Assembly (NCBI RefSeq): GCF_000226955.1
Contig: NZ_AGFU01000004.1
Span: 1 to 53,907 of the forward strand
Source: Sphingomonas elodea ATCC 31461
Lineage (GTDB): Bacteria; Pseudomonadota; Alphaproteobacteria; Sphingomonadales; Sphingomonadaceae
Length of the DNA stretch: 53,907 nt
Direction: 5' to 3'
Shown here: piece by piece, positions 35,004-44,047 of the stretch
How positions within the stretch are numbered: the stretch's first letter is position 1
How the letters are laid out: every line of letters starts with the position of its first letter
Translations under genes and position numbers: made by a program
The notes under the pieces: model-generated
The model's input: the letters and a program-made list of their open reading frames with translations, nothing else
What the model was told of the DNA's origin: nothing
Databases searched by the model: none

Positions 35004-36302
35004 TTACCCGGTGGCCCGGTCCAGTGCCTGGCCCAGATCGGCGATAATGTCGTCGATATGCTCGAGGCCGATCGAGAGGCGAACATAGCCTTCGGACACA
35101 CCGGTAACGGCCTGCTCCTCGGCGGAGAGCTGCGAATGGGTAGTCGACGCTGGATGGATGGCGAGGCTGCGCGCATCGCCGATATTGGCGACATGGTAGA
35201 AGAGCTGCAGTGCGTTGATGAACGCCCGGCCGGCGCCACTGCCACCGGCCAGCTCGAATCCGACCAGCCCGCCCTGGCCGCCGGTCAGCACCCGCGCGGC
35301 GCGTTCGGCCTGGATGCCGGTCTGGACCGAGGGGTGGATCACCCGCGTCACCTCGGGGCGCGACTGCAGGAAGGCAACGACCTTGGCGGCGTTCTCGCAG
35401 TGGCGCGGCATGCGCAGCGGCAGGGTCTCCAGCCCCTGGAGGATCTGGAAGGCGTTGGTCGGCGAGAGCGCGGCGCCCAGATCGCGCAGCAGCACGGTGC
35501 GGGCGCGCAGGATATAGGCGATCGGCCCCAGCGGCTTGGCCGCCTGGCTCCACACCGCGCCGTGATAGCTGGGGTCCGGCGTGTTGAGCAAAGGCTGGCG
35601 ATCCGGGAAGGCTTCCCAGTCGAACGTGCCGCCATCGACAATCATGCCGCCGATCGAGGTGCCGTGACCGCCGATATATTTCGTGGTCGAATAGACCACG
35701 ATCGCGGCACCATGATCGAACGGCCGGGCGATCAGCGGTGCGGCAGTATTGTCGACGATCAGCGGAATGCCGAGCGGGCGGCCCAGTGCTGCGATCTCGC
35801 CGATCGGCGCGACGATCAGCTTGGGGTTGGGCAGCGTCTCGACATACCAGGCACGGGTGCGATCGTCGCTGGCGCGGACGAACGCCTCCGGATCGGCGGG
35901 ATCGACGAAGCGGACCTCGATGCCCATGTCCTTCAGCGTGTTGGCGAACAGGTTCCAGGTGCCGCCATAGAGGTCGGTGCCGCTGACGATATTGTCGCCG
36001 GCGCGGGCGAGGTTCTGTACCGCATAGGCAGACGCGGCCTGGCCCGAGGCCACCGCCAGCGCCGCCGCGCCGCCTTCGAGCGCAGCGATGCGCTGCTCCA
36101 GCACATCCGTCGTCGGGTTTCCGAGACGGGTATAGATGTTGCCCAACTCGCGCAGCGCGAACAGGTTGGCGGCATGATCGGTATCGCGGAACTGGTACGA
36201 GGTCGTCTGGTAGATCGGCGGCACCACCGCGCCGGTGCTCGGATCGGCGCGCCAGCCGGCGTGCAGGGCAAGCGTTTCGGGGTGCAGCGGGCGATCGGCC
36301 AT
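35004..36302 (-). CDS. metY: O-acetylhomoserine sulfhydrylase (MetY), PLP enzyme
   Basis: The 432-residue enzyme of the Cys/Met-metabolism PLP family starts LHPETLALHAGWRADPSTGA, the MetY opening. It carries GNIYTRLGNPTTDVLEQRIA, the PLP-lysine loop in VVYSTTKYIGGHG, and the late HPASTTHSQL and GYVRLSIGLEHIDDII blocks. It makes homocysteine from O-acetylhomoserine and sulfide in the cytosol, so it could also draw on sulfide handled by other loci. ATG 36302 has GAGAGGAAG about 9 nt upstream; TTG 36320 is an alternative. I looked for a SAM riboswitch in the 105-nt leader and did not recognise one. Confidence 0.93.
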   Translation of the reverse strand: MADRPLHPETLALHAGWRADPSTGAVVPPIYQTTSYQFRDTDHAANLFALRELGNIYTRLGNPTTDVLEQRIAALEGGAAALAVASGQAASAYAVQNLARAGDNIVSGTDLYGGTWNLFANTLKDMGIEVRFVDPADPEAFVRASDDRTRAWYVETLPNPKLIVAPIGEIAALGRPLGIPLIVDNTAAPLIARPFDHGAAIVVYSTTKYIGGHGTSIGGMIVDGGTFDWEAFPDRQPLLNTPDPSYHGAVWSQAAKPLGPIAYILRARTVLLRDLGAALSPTNAFQILQGLETLPLRMPRHCENAAKVVAFLQSRPEVTRVIHPSVQTGIQAERAARVLTGGQGGLVGFELAGGSGAGRAFINALQLFYHVANIGDARSLAIHPASTTHSQLSAEEQAVTGVSEGYVRLSIGLEHIDDIIADLGQALDRATG

Positions 36303-36407
36303 CGTCGTTCTTCCTCTCAAGCGGTAGGTCTGTACTGTTGCCAGCGATGCTAACGGGCGTCCTCGCGAAGGGGAGATAGATTTCCTTGGGATCGCCCCGC
36401 TGGACGC

Positions 36408-37525
36408 TCACCCGTGCCGTCGGCGCGGCCTTCGGCGGCGCCAGCGCAGCAGGCCGGTGACGAACAGCGCAATCGGCGACAGCCCCGCCAGCAGCGCGAG
36501 CAGCCTGCCAGCCATTCCGAACACCTCGCCGCCATGCAGCGGGTGCAGCCAGTTGAGCAGCACGTCGCCGCCGCTTTCCGCCAGCCCGTCGCGCACGGCG
36601 AGGATCCGACCGCTATAGGGATCGAGCCAGACATTGGTCCTCGGGAAGCGCCGGCTCGGTTCGCCGGGGCGGGCGAGGTTGATGCGGATCGCTGCGGTTG
36701 CCCGCGCGGGCGTCTCGATCCAGGCGAGGCGGCCATCGGGGAAGCGCCGCTCGGCGCGCGCAATCAGCGTGTCGAGCGGCAGCGGGTTGCCGGTTGGCGC
36801 TACCGTCAGCACCGGCGTCGCGTACAGCGACGACATCTGGCGGAGCAGGGGGCGGACCTGGTCCGGCAGATCGAGCATCACACCGGTGACGGTGATGACG
36901 AGCAACAGCGCCAGCGCACCAATCCCTGTGAGCTTGTGCAGTCATAGAGCCGCCGCACCGGCGTCGCCCGGCGCTTGAAGTGCAGGCTTCTTCGCCAGCC
37001 GCCCCTGCGCGGCCACCAGGCCCAGAGCCCGCTCGCGATCAGGATCAGCATCCCGATCCCGGCGATGCCCATCGCGACCCCGCCGGGCTTGTCGAGCAGC
37101 AGCCGGTAATGAAGATCGTAGATCCAGGTGAACAGCGTGTCCCCCCAGAAGCCGGTGCGGATCGTCGTGTTCCGCACCGGATCGACCCAGACGAGCAGCG
37201 GCGCGAAATCGCGGTGCACGGTTTCGCGCGGCTTGTAATAGCGCACCGGGATCACGCCGCCGTCCTCCGTCACTTCGATCCGCCATGCGCCGGTGCGGCC
37301 GGGATGCTCCCGGTGGAGCGTGTCCACCACCACCTGCCAAGAGGCGGGCCGCGCCCCCGCCGGCACCGCGCGCAGCGCCGGCGACAGCGCTGCATCGATC
37401 TCCGGGTAGAAGACCAGCAGGCTGCCGGTCAGCCCGGCAACAGCAAACAGCGCACCGATCGTCAGGCCCAGCCACAGATGAACCCGCCGCACCAGCACCC
37501 GCAGCGAAGGGCGCGCCGCCGCCAT
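36408..37525 (-). pseudogene. PepSY-associated TM protein with single-base frameshift
   Basis: The N-terminal half (from ATG 37525) has the first helix VRRVHLWLGLTIGALFAVAG, a PepSY-type periplasmic part and a second helix to RRLYD. At about 36941 the frame breaks: adding one base gives RLYD-LHKLTGIGALALLLVIT and joins smoothly to the second frame, which ends with a last helix and Arg-rich tail at 36408. This looks like one lost base in a normal ~370-residue PepSY_TM protein. Such proteins accompany TonB receptors for iron or copper chelates and may reduce the ligand. The start overlaps the receptor's stop as TGATG. Sequencing error is possible. Confidence 0.85.
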
Positions 37526-39564
37526 CAGAAGCGGAAGCGCACGGCGCCGTAGAGCGCGCGCGGATCGGCCGGGCCGTGCAGCCGCTGGGTGCCGTCGTAC
37601 CAGACATATTCGTAGCGGTCGTTGGCGAGGTTTTTGAGCTGCGCAGACAGCTCGACATGCGCGTCGATCTGATAGGCGACTTCGGCGTTGAGCACGACAT
37701 AATCGCCGAACCTGCCCTGGTTGTTGGCGGCATTGAGCTGGTAGCTCGACTGGCCGTTGCCGGTCAGCGACAGGCGCAGCTTGTCGGTCGGTGTCAAGTC
37801 GATGCCGCCGGAGAAGACGTGGCGAGGAACATGGTCGATATCATTGCCCGCCTGCGACGGGGTTGCCGGATCGGGGGTGACGATGCGGGCGGTCTGGTAG
37901 GAATAGCTGCCCCACAGGTCGACGCCGCGTACCGGCTTCACGTCGATCTGCAGGTCGATGCCCCGCCGGCGGGTCTTGCCGAGATTGTCGAAATCGCCCG
38001 AGGGATCGTTGAGACGGCGCTTGAGCTCGCCGCTCGCGGTCTGCTGCCACAGCGCCACGCGCGCCTCCAGCCAGCGCCCGCGTGCCAACTTGATGCCCGC
38101 CTCATAGCCCTCGTTGATCGAGGGCGCGAGGTTGGCGGTGCGCGGCGGCACCAAATAGGCGCCCGAGCCTACCCCGATCTGAAAGCTGCGACCGTAATTG
38201 CCGTACAGCGTGACCCCGCCGCCGGGGCTGATCGCCACGTTCAGCTTGGGCTGGCTGATCGTGCCATAGTCGTTGATCGGGGCGGTCGTGCGGTTCAGGC
38301 GGTTGGTGAAATTGCCCGCCACCCGGTCCACGCGCCAGGCGGGGGTAAGCTTCAGCCAGGCGGTCGGTTCGATCACCGCCTGCAGATAGCCGCCATAGAC
38401 GGTGAGGTCGAATTTCTGGTCGCGGGTCTGGCTGGTCAGCGTGCGGCGATTGGCCAGCCAGCGCTGGCTCTTGTTGTCCTGCACCTGTACGTCGCCGCCG
38501 GCTTCCAGCATCAGCCGGTAGAGGAAGTCGACCTGCGGGTGATAGTGCAGCGCCAGCGTGCCGCCATATTGCCGCTCGTCGGCCAGCCGCCGCTGCTGCG
38601 CGACGTTGTTCGAAAAGCGGACATAACGGTCGTCGCGCAGGCTGTTCGCATAGCCGGTGGCGTTCAACGCCAGCGTGTCGGTGAGGCCGCTGTCGAGGTG
38701 CAGGCTGTACTGGCCGATCCGCCGGGTGCCGCCATCGGTTTCCGAGATCGGGTAGGAGAGGCGCCGCCGGGTATAGGCATCGGCATCGGTGAGATAGCCG
38801 GGCTCCTGCGCGGTCGCGTCCGAATAGCGCACGATCGCGCCCAGTCGGGTGCCGCCGAAATCGTAGAACCATTTGCCGGCGAGGTTGAGGCGCTCGAGAT
38901 CCGCATGGGCACGGTAGCCGTTGGTCGAGCGGTAGCTGACGATGTAGTTCTGACTGAGACGCCCGCGCTCCAGCCCGGCGGAGAGCTGCCCGTCCATCGT
39001 CCCGAACGATCCGCCGAGCAGCCGCGCGTCGAGATAGCTGCCGCCGATCCGGGTGAGGATATTGGCGCTGCCCGCAATGGCGTTCAGGCCCCAGCGCGGA
39101 TCGGAGGTGCCGCGCACCAGCTCGATCCCCGCGATATCTAGCGGCGCGATCATGTCGATCGCGGTCATCGCTCCGGCATTGTCGTTGCTCGGCACGCCAT
39201 CGACCAGCAGCTTGACGGCGTTGATCTCGCCCTCGCCGTTGAAGCCGCGGATCGAGAAGCGCCCCGAGGTAGTGCCCTGGTTGAAATCTGTCAGCACCAC
39301 GCCGGGCAGCCTGGCGAACAGCTCCCAGGCATTGTCGACCGACTGGCGCTGGGCGACGTCGCCGCCGAGCACGTCCACCGAGGTGAGGACGTTCTCGGTC
39401 GAGCGGGCCATGCTGGGCGCAGTGACGATGATCTCGCCGATGGTGAAGCGGGTATCGCTTTCGGGCGATGCGGGCGGGTTGGTCTGGGCCAGCGCCGGCG
39501 CGGCGAACGCGAGACATGCGCCGGCGAGAAGGGCGGTTTTCAAAGCAATGTTCCCCATGTTCAT
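37525..39564 (-). CDS. TonB-dependent receptor of the copper cluster
   Basis: The 679-residue receptor has a signal peptide ending APALAQ, a TonB box GEIIVTAPS, a plug with ELFARLPGVVLTDFNQGT, FSIRGFNGEGEINAVKLLVD and IELVRGTSDPRWGLNAIAGS, and a barrel ending GAVRFRF. It is smaller than the other receptors here, consistent with metal or metallophore uptake. It sits between the SCO gene (14 nt upstream) and the PepSY gene (overlap), with PCuAC and DUF2946 ahead, so copper or a copper chelate is the probable cargo. An iron chelate remains possible. Confidence 0.9.
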   Translation of the reverse strand: MNMGNIALKTALLAGACLAFAAPALAQTNPPASPESDTRFTIGEIIVTAPSMARSTENVLTSVDVLGGDVAQRQSVDNAWELFARLPGVVLTDFNQGTTSGRFSIRGFNGEGEINAVKLLVDGVPSNDNAGAMTAIDMIAPLDIAGIELVRGTSDPRWGLNAIAGSANILTRIGGSYLDARLLGGSFGTMDGQLSAGLERGRLSQNYIVSYRSTNGYRAHADLERLNLAGKWFYDFGGTRLGAIVRYSDATAQEPGYLTDADAYTRRRLSYPISETDGGTRRIGQYSLHLDSGLTDTLALNATGYANSLRDDRYVRFSNNVAQQRRLADERQYGGTLALHYHPQVDFLYRLMLEAGGDVQVQDNKSQRWLANRRTLTSQTRDQKFDLTVYGGYLQAVIEPTAWLKLTPAWRVDRVAGNFTNRLNRTTAPINDYGTISQPKLNVAISPGGGVTLYGNYGRSFQIGVGSGAYLVPPRTANLAPSINEGYEAGIKLARGRWLEARVALWQQTASGELKRRLNDPSGDFDNLGKTRRRGIDLQIDVKPVRGVDLWGSYSYQTARIVTPDPATPSQAGNDIDHVPRHVFSGGIDLTPTDKLRLSLTGNGQSSYQLNAANNQGRFGDYVVLNAEVAYQIDAHVELSAQLKNLANDRYEYVWYDGTQRLHGPADPRALYGAVRFRF

Positions 39565-39578
39565 AGATGATCCCGATT

Positions 39579-40211
39579 TCAGGACGCGATCACGCGCTTG
39601 AGCTTCTCGAGCGCGACGTCCTGCTGTTCCTGGTGATCGATGGTGGTGACGAAGCGCCCTTCGCGGTCCATCAGGTAGATCGAGGCGGTGTGGTCGATCG
39701 TGTAGTCGTTACCGGATACCGGCACCTTTTCGTAATAGACGTGGAACGCCTTCACGATTTGCGCGAGCTGGGCATCGGTGCCGGTCAGCCCGATGATCGG
39801 CGTGCCGAACAGCGTGAGATAACTGCCGATGTCCTGGCGCTTGTCGTGGCCGGGATCGACCGAGACGAAGACGATGGCGAACTTCATGCCGTCAGGCCCG
39901 AGCTGCTTGCGCAGCTGGGCCATGCGGTTGAGCGAGGTCGGGCAGACGTCCGGACAGCGGGTGAAGCCGAAGAAGATCGCATAGGGCTTGCCGCGCAGCG
40001 ACCGGTCGGTGACGGTGTTGCCGTTCTGATCGGTCATGGCGAAGGCGCCGCCGAAGCTTGGGGCGGCGCTGGCGGGTGCATCGCGGCGAGTGACCCAATA
40101 GGCCGCGCCGCCCGCCAGCGCGAGCAGCAGCAGACCCGTTATCGCCCAGCCGATCCAGCCCGGCGCGGCGCGGCGCTGCCGGGGCGTGCCGTCCGGATCA
40201 ATGCTGGTCAT
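39579..40211 (-). CDS. SCO1/SenC copper chaperone, thioredoxin-fold
   Basis: The 210-residue protein has a single N-terminal membrane anchor (WIGWAITGLLLLALAGGAAY) and a periplasmic thioredoxin-like domain. The copper ligands are the CxxxC of FTRCPDVCPTSL and the distal His in NDYTIDHTASIYL. SCO proteins deliver copper or reduce the CuA-site cysteines during cytochrome oxidase assembly. The ATG at 40211 overlaps the end of the PCuAC gene by 14 nt, so the pair is co-translated; both act in the same CuA maturation route. Confidence 0.93.
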   Translation of the reverse strand: MTSIDPDGTPRQRRAAPGWIGWAITGLLLLALAGGAAYWVTRRDAPASAAPSFGGAFAMTDQNGNTVTDRSLRGKPYAIFFGFTRCPDVCPTSLNRMAQLRKQLGPDGMKFAIVFVSVDPGHDKRQDIGSYLTLFGTPIIGLTGTDAQLAQIVKAFHVYYEKVPVSGNDYTIDHTASIYLMDREGRFVTTIDHQEQQDVALEKLKRVIAS

Positions 40212-40671
40212 GCGCTGCCGCCCCGGTAAAGCTGACCGGCTCGACCTTGAGCTGGACGGTGATCGTGCCCGCCCGCGCGAAGCGCAGCGTCAGCGGCACC
40301 ATCATGCCCAGGGTGAGCGGCGCCTTCAGTCCGATCAGCATGACGTGGTACCCGCCCGGCGCGAGCGTGAGCGTGCCGCCCGCCGGGATCGGCAGCCCGC
40401 CGGTCACCGGACGCATGCGCATGATCCCGCCGTCCGTCGACATGGTGTGGAGCTCCACCTTGTCTGCCACGGGCGAGGCGACGCCGACCAACTGGTCAGC
40501 CGCCCGGCCCTTGTTGGTGACGACGAGGAAGCCGCCGCCATTACGCTGGCCGGGAGCGGTCTGGCGGGTCCAGGGATGGGCGATTTCGAGGCTGCCGAGC
40601 TTGAACCCATGGGCAAGCACCGGGCTGGCGACGGCAATGGAGCAGGTCAGGCCGGCAAGAATGCGTTTCAT
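40198..40671 (-). CDS. PCuAC-type periplasmic copper chaperone (DUF461)
   Basis: The 157-residue exported protein has a signal peptide ending SPVLAHG. The copper-site pattern appears as VELHTMSTDGGIMRMRPV and YHVMLIGLK, giving the H-M-M-H-x-M set that defines PCuAC. It carries Cu(I) in the periplasm to CuA or CuB sites and hands over to SCO. It starts at ATG 40671 and overlaps the SCO gene. The C terminus ends GAAAHDQH, slightly His-rich, which may add metal affinity. Confidence 0.93.
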   Translation of the reverse strand: MKRILAGLTCSIAVASPVLAHGFKLGSLEIAHPWTRQTAPGQRNGGGFLVVTNKGRAADQLVGVASPVADKVELHTMSTDGGIMRMRPVTGGLPIPAGGTLTLAPGGYHVMLIGLKAPLTLGMMVPLTLRFARAGTITVQLKVEPVSFTGAAAHDQH

Positions 40672-41385
40672 CGCAAGTATCTTCCTTGCATTGGAGGAAT
40701 GACGGGACGGGTTGGTCAGGAAAGGCCGCGGGCTGCGGACAAGAAGCGGCCGATCCGGTTCCGCGTGCGCCGCGGGACGCGCCCGAGTTCGAAGTCGGGT
40801 TCGGACAGGCTGCCGGTTTCGAGGCGGGTCCGGTCGAGGACCGAAAAGACCAGCACCGGCCACGCACCGAGCGGCAGGAATCGCAGCGAATGCTGCGCCA
40901 CCGAGGCGCAGCGTGCCCTCCGACGAAAACGGGGATCGCGGGGCTACCAGCCGCACCTCGAACGCGGCTTCGGTTGTCGTTTCCCATGGGGAGGGTCGCG
41001 ATGCGCGCGAGGCTTCGGCGCTCATCGTGGTTGCTCCGCCGCAGCGACGGCGTCGCCGCCCCCGCTGGGGGTGTCCTCAGCGATCGCTGTTCCGAGCCGC
41101 ACCAGCATGCAGACAGCGATCAGCAGCCACGACAAACGGCGAAGCCTGCGTAGCGAGGCAATGAAAGGCGGCAGGGTGCTCGCCGCCGGAGCATGCAGGC
41201 GAACGCGGTTCTGGCGGGCGGGCGCCCGCGCTGGAAGGAAATAGCGCATGGATGGCAGTCCTCGACGCCAGCCGGCATCGCGCATGGGGATGTTCCGGCC
41301 GGACGATGCAACGAGGCATGACGGCGCGCGAGACGGCGGCGCCAGGGCACAGCCTTCCCGTCAGCCGATCACGCGGCGTGGTCGA
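40672..41385 (-). other. 714-bp gap in the copper operon with one doubtful small ORF (41022-41249)
   Basis: I recognise no conserved gene. On the minus strand a frame from ATG 41249 to 41022 would encode ~75 residues with one hydrophobic segment (LSWLLIAVCMLVRLGTAIAE). Other frames to 40690 are Arg/Pro-rich without family features. Because the flanking genes (DUF2946 and PCuAC) face the same way, the gap may hold a decayed member of the copper cluster. Confidence 0.35.
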
Positions 41386-41787
41386 TCAGTGTGCCGGTGG
41401 GCCGCGAAGCGGCGGTCGTAGATAGGGTGGTGCGGACGTAGTCGGCGCCGCCAGCGCGCGGACACCCATCGCCAGTACGAAGAGGATCGCCAGCGCCAGC
41501 AGGATCGGATCCGCCGCTGCCAGCGACGGCGTGGACAGGCCGGAGAAGGCGCAAGGCTGCGCATGCTTGTCGTGGTCGCCCTCGCGGTCGGCCTTGTCCT
41601 CGAATCCGGGGATTGCCATGACCATCGTCATCGGCCCCGTTCCCGAGCACATCCGCACGACCATCTGGCCATTCGCCACCGTCGGCATGAAGCCGGCGGG
41701 GATCAGCAGCTTCATCACCAGCGCCAGCGCGAGGATCGCCCCGGCGACGACACGATGACTGGCAACAAGGCGGCGTAACGGCTGCAC
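41386..41787 (-). CDS. DUF2946 family protein
   Basis: A 133-residue protein with an N-terminal membrane helix (VVAGAILALALVMKLLIPAG), the conserved QMVVRMCSGTGP, a short acidic/His stretch, then CAFSGLSTPSLAAADPILLA leading into a second helix. This is the DUF2946 layout, a family regularly found beside copper TonB receptors and PCuAC in proteobacteria. It is probably an inner-membrane or periplasmic metal-linked protein; its function is not established. It is the first gene of the copper cluster on the minus strand. Confidence 0.85.
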   Translation of the reverse strand: MQPLRRLVASHRVVAGAILALALVMKLLIPAGFMPTVANGQMVVRMCSGTGPMTMVMAIPGFEDKADREGDHDKHAQPCAFSGLSTPSLAAADPILLALAILFVLAMGVRALAAPTTSAPPYLRPPLRGPPAH

Positions 41788-42110
41788 GCTCTGACCCTAA
41801 CCTTAGCGTGCGGGCTTGTCATGTGCTGAGAGGGGCAGCCGAGGCATGTCGTCCCACGTGCGTTCGCTTGTGGCGGGCCAAAGAGGCTTGAGCTCAGGAA
41901 TCTCTGCGTCCAGCCGACGTCGAACCGCTTCCTCGCTTGAACAGTTGCTCAGACGCTAAAACGGTTTGGTCGAGGGGCTGGATTGACTTCAGCCGGTCTT
42001 CAAGTCGTCCCCTCGGCTCTTCCGCACACCCGCAGACCCTAAATGCCAGTCCTGCGCACAGTGTGGGGATACCATCGCAGGCTGAACTCTACGCTCGCAG
42101 TCAGGCCCAC
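41788..42110. other. intergenic region between copper and arsenic clusters
   Basis: Divergent genes flank this 323-bp stretch, so it must hold promoters for both units. No gene or clear repeat was recognised. Confidence 0.4.
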
Positions 42111-42130
42111 ATATCCGTTATACTGGATAT
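42111..42130. promoter_or_regulatory. ArsR operator ATATCC-N8-GGATAT abutting the start codon
   Basis: ATATCC (42111-42116) and GGATAT (42125-42130) are perfect inverted arms around GTTATACT. The second arm ends on the base before the arsR ATG (42131). This leaves no room for a ribosome site, suggesting a leaderless or nearly leaderless message whose start is covered by the repressor. Confidence 0.7.
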
Positions 42131-42463
42131 ATGGAAAACGAATCGGCAATCGCTGCGCTGGGGGCCCTTGCCCAAGGAACACGCCTCGATGTGTTCAGGA
42201 TGCTGGTTCGGCACGAGCCGAACGGCATGGCGGCCGGGGAGATCGCTCGTCAGCTGGACGTGCCGCAGAACACCATGTCGGCGCATCTCGGTATTCTCGC
42301 ACGCGCCGGCCTGATCCGCTCCGAGCGTCAAAGCCGCTCGATTATCTATCGCGCCGATCTTGCGAGCCTGCGCGCGCTGACCCTGTTCCTCGTCAAGGAT
42401 TGCTGTGCGGGCAGCGCCGAGTTGTGCGCGCCCCTCGTCGCCGAACTCGCCCCCTGCTGCTGA
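42131..42463 (+). CDS. arsR: ArsR-family arsenic-responsive repressor
   Basis: The 110-residue winged-helix regulator has the recognition helix VPQNTMSAHLGILARAGLI. C-terminal cysteines in KDCCAGSAELCAPL and the terminal PCC could bind As(III). It lacks the CVC-type site of E. coli ArsR, matching the alphaproteobacterial variant with C-terminal thiols. ATG 42131 lies directly next to the operator dyad. It is followed by arsC (11-nt gap) and acr3, so it should repress its own operon until arsenite binds. Confidence 0.92.
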   Translation: MENESAIAALGALAQGTRLDVFRMLVRHEPNGMAAGEIARQLDVPQNTMSAHLGILARAGLIRSERQSRSIIYRADLASLRALTLFLVKDCCAGSAELCAPLVAELAPCC

Positions 42464-42474
42464 AAGGACGCGCC

Positions 42475-42903
42475 ATGGCCGTCGACATCATCATCTACCA
42501 CAACCCCGAATGCGGTACGTCGCGCAACGCACTCGCCATGATCCGCAATGCCGGCATCGAGCCGCATGTCGTCGAGTATCTGAAGACCCCGCCTTCGCGG
42601 GCGATGCTGCTCGACCTGATCGCCCGCGCCGGGATCACCCCGCGCGACCTGCTGCGCGAGAAGGGCACGCCCTATGCCGAACTGGGCCTGGGCGAACCGT
42701 CGCTGTCCGACGATGCGCTTTTCGACGCCATGATGGCGCACCCCATCCTCATCAACCGCCCCCTGGTCGTCTCGCCGCTGGGCGTGAAGCTGTGCCGCCC
42801 CTCCGAAGCCGTGCTCGAAATTTTGCCGGCCGCCCAGCGCGGCGCCTTCGCCAAGGAGGATGGCGAGCAGGTGGTCGATGCGGCTGGCGAACGGGTGCGC
42901 TGA
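42475..42903 (+). CDS. arsC: arsenate reductase, glutaredoxin-dependent
   Basis: The 142-residue cytosolic enzyme has the catalytic motif YHNPECGTSRNAL, with the HxxxC nucleophilic Cys near residue 13, and the Arg residues in LINRPLVV and KLCRPSE that bind arsenate. It reduces As(V) to As(III) using glutathione and glutaredoxin, feeding the exporter encoded next. AAAGGA precedes ATG 42475. Its stop is 4 nt before acr3, so the two are tightly linked. Confidence 0.95.
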   Translation: MAVDIIIYHNPECGTSRNALAMIRNAGIEPHVVEYLKTPPSRAMLLDLIARAGITPRDLLREKGTPYAELGLGEPSLSDDALFDAMMAHPILINRPLVVSPLGVKLCRPSEAVLEILPAAQRGAFAKEDGEQVVDAAGERVR

Positions 42904-42907
42904 CGCG

Positions 42908-43987
42908 ATGTCGACGATTCCCCCTACACGCGACGCCACACCCCCACGGCCCGGCATCGGCATCTTCGAGCGCTATCTGACGCTGTGGGTGGTGCTCTGC
43001 ATCGGCGCCGGCATCGGTCTCGGGCAATCGCTGCCCCATGTCTTCGCGTCGATCGCGGCCGCCGAGGTCGCACGGGTCAACCTGATCGTCGCCGTGCTGA
43101 TCTGGCTGATGATCATTCCCATGCTGCTCAAGATCGACTTCGGCGCGCTCGGCTCGGTGCGGCAGCACTGGAAGGGCGTCGGCGTCACGCTGTTCATCAA
43201 CTGGGCGGTGAAGCCCTTCTCGATGGCGGCGCTGGGCACCTTGTTCATCGGCTGGCTGTTCGCACCGCTGCTGCCGACGGGAGAGGGGCCGTCCTACATC
43301 GCCGGCCTGATCCTGCTCGCGGCGGCGCCCTGCACGGCAATGGTGTTCGTCTGGTCCAACCTCTGCGACGGGGAGCCGACCTATACGCTGTCGCAGGTCG
43401 CGCTGAACGACGTGCTGATGGTGTTTCTTTTCGCGCCGCTGGTCGGGCTGCTGCTCGGCGTGGCGTCGGTGACGGTGCCATGGGATACGCTGCTGATCTC
43501 GGTGCTGCTTTATATCGTCGTGCCGGTGAGCGCCGGCCAGTTCGTCCGCCGTGCCGTGCTGGCCAGCGGCGGACCGGCCGCGCTCGATCGGCTGTTGGCG
43601 CGCCTCGGCCCTGTGTCGCTCTTCGCGCTGCTGGCGACACTGGTTCTGCTGTTCGGCTTCCAGGGTGAGGCGATCGTCGCGCAGCCGCTGGTGATCGCGC
43701 TTCTTGCAGTGCCGATCCTCATCCAGGTCTATCTGAACGCCGGTCTCGCCTACTGGCTGTCCCGCCGGTTCGGCGTGGCCTGGTGCGTGGCGGCGCCCGC
43801 GGCGCTGATCGGTGCGTCCAACTTCTTTGAGCTTGCGGTGGCCGCCGCCATCTCGCTGTTCGGGCTCAAGTCGGGCGCGGCGCTGGCGACGGTCGTCGGC
43901 GTGCTGGTGGAAGTGCCGGTGATGCTGTCGGTCGTCTCGATCGTAAAGGCTTCGCGGGGCTGGTATGAACGGGGAACCGCAGCCTGA
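42908..43987 (+). CDS. acr3: arsenite efflux permease, ACR3 family
   Basis: The 359-residue protein has ten hydrophobic segments. It carries the ACR3 marks AAAPCTAMVFVWSNLCDGEP, with the essential Cys of helix 4, and the late AALIGASNFFELAVAAAISL block. It expels As(OH)3 from the cytosol with the proton gradient. The start MSTIPPTRDATPP at 42908 is 4 nt from arsC. The family is BASS/ACR3 rather than ArsB. It completes a minimal three-gene arsenic operon. Confidence 0.95.
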   Translation: MSTIPPTRDATPPRPGIGIFERYLTLWVVLCIGAGIGLGQSLPHVFASIAAAEVARVNLIVAVLIWLMIIPMLLKIDFGALGSVRQHWKGVGVTLFINWAVKPFSMAALGTLFIGWLFAPLLPTGEGPSYIAGLILLAAAPCTAMVFVWSNLCDGEPTYTLSQVALNDVLMVFLFAPLVGLLLGVASVTVPWDTLLISVLLYIVVPVSAGQFVRRAVLASGGPAALDRLLARLGPVSLFALLATLVLLFGFQGEAIVAQPLVIALLAVPILIQVYLNAGLAYWLSRRFGVAWCVAAPAALIGASNFFELAVAAAISLFGLKSGAALATVVGVLVEVPVMLSVVSIVKASRGWYERGTAA

Positions 43988-44047
43988 TGCCGCTACGCAC
44001 GCCGGAAGATCCGGACATGCTGCCCGCACTTGACGCTGCCTGCTGGA

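Noticed and set aside
36303-36407. SAM-II type riboswitch upstream of metY
   Set aside because: Alphaproteobacterial metY genes can carry one, but I could not find its conserved core in this leader.
34855-36411. 518-codon minus-strand frame over metY
   Set aside because: It lies in a different frame of the same strand as MetY and is Arg/Pro-rich without family features, while the MetY frame has all catalytic motifs.
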